From an uncultured Clostridia bacterium (lineage in GTDB: Bacteria > Bacillota > Clostridia > TANB77 > CAG-508): 6,832 nt of DNA. The stretch is from positions 1 to 6,832 of the forward strand of contig CANRGU010000066.1 in the NCBI GenBank assembly GCA_947630255.1, in the 5' to 3' direction. Position numbers and translations under genes: made by a program. The notes under the pieces are model-generated. The model had not been told where the DNA came from. It ran no database searches and was given only the letters and a program-made list of their open reading frames with translations. Positions 5,845 to 6,832 of the stretch are shown here, one piece after another (within the stretch, counting starts at the first letter, position 1; the number at the start of each line of letters is the position of its first letter).

Positions 5845-5974
5845 CTGCTTCTGAAAAAGCATCTTTTCCAGCACCACATATTGGGCAAACCCAATTGTCA
5901 GGTAATTCTTCAAATTTTACTGCTTCTTTGTCATCATCATAAACAAATCCACAAATATCACATATATATTTCAT
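5840..5974 (-). CDS. Short rubredoxin
   Basis: Small cytosolic iron protein that carries single electrons, in anaerobes often to rubrerythrin or other peroxide- and oxygen-reducing enzymes. The 44-residue product has the two knuckles CDICGFVYD (Cys5, Cys8) and CPICGAGKDAF (Cys30, Cys33) that bind one iron, with FEELPDNWVCP between them as in classic rubredoxins. It is about eight residues shorter than the usual 52 because the loop after the first knuckle (normally DPxxGDPDxGxxPGT) is reduced to DDDKEAVK. Similar short rubredoxin domains occur fused to rubrerythrin or flavoproteins, but here it stands alone. The start is set by AGGAGG (5983-5988) eight bases before the ATG, and a strong promoter lies at 6006-6034. 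Confidence 0.93.
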   Translation of the reverse strand: MKYICDICGFVYDDDKEAVKFEELPDNWVCPICGAGKDAFSEAE

Positions 5975-6005
5975 ATTATCATCCTCCTTAAAAATTTATA
6001 ACTTA

Positions 6006-6034
6006 ATAATAATATAATAAATGTAAAATGTCAA
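6006..6034 (-). promoter_or_regulatory. Promoter of the rubredoxin gene
   Basis: On the minus strand a perfect TTGACA (6029-6034) is followed after 17 bases by TATTAT (6006-6011), predicting a start near 5999 and a leader of about 25 bases. This is the best sigma-A-type -35 in the window, so high basal expression is likely. Confidence 0.75.
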
Positions 6035-6041
6035 TTAATTA

Positions 6042-6071
6042 TATACATATTATTAATAAATATGATACAAT
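6042..6071 (+). promoter_or_regulatory. Likely promoter of the DNA glycosylase gene
   Basis: TACAAT (6066-6071) is preceded by TGA, an extended -10 (TGnTACAAT), with a weak -35 TATACA (6042-6047) 18 bases upstream. Predicted start near 6078. It is divergent from the rubredoxin promoter. Confidence 0.45.
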
Positions 6072-6116
6072 ATATAGTGTAAAAGTAAGTAAACAATAGA
6101 AGGATTTATATAAATT

Positions 6117-6832
6117 ATGGAAATAAAAAAGGAACAAAAATACATATTAGATGAATGCAGTTCATTTGAGCCAGAGCATATTTTTGAATGTGGACAGTGC
6201 TTTAGATGGAATAAGCAACCAGATGAAAGTTATACAGGTGTTTTTTCACAAAATGTTTTAAATGTAAAAAAAGAAAATAATAAGATAATCTTTAAAGGCA
6301 TAACATCAGGAGATATAAAAAAAGTCTGCACAGATTATTTCGATTTAGATAGAAATTACGAAGAAATAAAAAGTAAGCTATCAAAAATAGATGATAATTT
6401 AAAAAACAGCATTAAATATGGAAGCGGAATAAGATTGTTAAATCAAGATTTATGGGAAACACTTATATCATTTATAATCTCAGCAAATAACAACATACCA
6501 AGAATAAAAGGAATAATAGAAAGACTTTCTAAAAACTATGGAAATAAAATTATATGGAACGAAAAAGAATATTATACATTTCCAAGTCCAAACCAGCTTG
6601 CAAAAGCAAGCATAGAAGATTTAAGAAAATTAGGGTTAGGATTTAGAGACATAAGAGTATATGAAACAACAAAAATGATAAATGAAAACAAGCAAGAGCT
6701 AGAAAAGTTATCAAATGAAAATGATGCAACAAAATTAAGAGAAGAATTATTAAAATTTCCAGGGGTAGGACCAAAAGTTGCAGATTGTATAATGCTTTTT
6801 TCTACACTAAAAAGATTAGAAGTATTCCCAAT
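6117..6832 (+). CDS. ogg: 8-oxoguanine DNA glycosylase/AP lyase (OGG1 family), 3' end outside window
   Basis: Base-excision repair enzyme that removes 8-oxoguanine and cuts the abasic site. The first 238 residues are visible. The N-terminal part has HIFECGQCFRW (about 21-31), the typical start of the OGG N-terminal domain, followed by GVFSQNVLNVKKENN. LLNQDLWETLISFIISANNNIPRI marks the start of the helical glycosylase domain, and the helix-hairpin-helix FPGVGPKVADCIMLFS (about 215-230) carries the catalytic lysine at residue 220. The sequence is cut at EVFPI, right where the catalytic aspartate (PxDxH/V in the family) is expected. The ATG follows GAAGGA (6099-6104) after a rather long gap of 12 bases; no closer start is in frame. 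Frame and codon use are clean and no CGG occurs. Likely about 70-80 residues are missing. Confidence 0.93.
   Translation, partial: MEIKKEQKYILDECSSFEPEHIFECGQCFRWNKQPDESYTGVFSQNVLNVKKENNKIIFKGITSGDIKKVCTDYFDLDRNYEEIKSKLSKIDDNLKNSIKYGSGIRLLNQDLWETLISFIISANNNIPRIKGIIERLSKNYGNKIIWNEKEYYTFPSPNQLAKASIEDLRKLGLGFRDIRVYETTKMINENKQELEKLSNENDATKLREELLKFPGVGPKVADCIMLFSTLKRLEVFP

Noticed and set aside
1..6832. CRISPR arrays, tRNA, rRNA, insertion sequences or phage genes
   Set aside because: No spaced repeats, RNA gene signatures, transposase motifs or target-site duplications were seen on either strand.

Overview
The window is very AT-rich (A/U-ending codons, AGA as main arginine codon, strong AGGAGG-type ribosome binding sites, TTG and GTG starts). 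It looks like chromosomal DNA of a low-GC, probably anaerobic, Clostridia-like member of the Bacillota; gut origin is a guess. It holds ordinary metabolic genes plus one ABC-importer operon that is far from ordinary.

Layout: (1) 1-141, the C-terminal tail of a membrane-anchored surface protein, closed by a hairpin (150-196) shared with the convergent purC. (2) 210-1639, minus strand, purE then purC, two steps of IMP synthesis, from a promoter at 1671-1699. (3) 1776-4376, plus strand, divergent from purE: a SsuB/TauB-type ATPase, a SsuC/TauC-type permease and an NMT1/SsuA-like substrate-binding protein. (4) 4446-4724, a 92-residue protein of unknown function with its own promoter and terminator. 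(5) 4818-5828, a D-lactate dehydrogenase-type 2-hydroxyacid dehydrogenase, convergent with (6) a 44-residue short rubredoxin on the minus strand (5840-5974). (7) From 6117, an 8-oxoguanine DNA glycosylase that runs off the end just before its catalytic aspartate.

The main observation is in region 3. The permease and the binding protein are each broken by a one-base (+1) shift, and both shifts sit at the same kind of site: a zero-frame CGG codon in the context XXU-C-GGA (CUU-CGG-A at 3196, GCU-CGG-A at 3638). Skipping one base at each site restores the full family-length protein (271 and 336 residues). By my reading of every gene here, CGG is otherwise absent in frame, except for one at codon 5 of the small unknown gene. 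A rare or poorly decoded CGG in the A site with a glycine GGA codon in the +1 frame resembles the +1 frameshift logic of yeast Ty1 (CUU-AGG-C) and Ty3. The alternatives are two coincident sequencing errors or gene decay.

How the genes work together: the three transporter genes form one unit (overlapping or tightly spaced, one likely promoter). If the frameshifts are real, two of the three parts of the importer depend on the ribosome changing frame at CGG, so the importer could respond to arginine or tRNA supply. The remaining genes (purine synthesis, D-lactate formation, rubredoxin, oxidative DNA repair) fit a fermentative anaerobe and have no evident link to the transporter.
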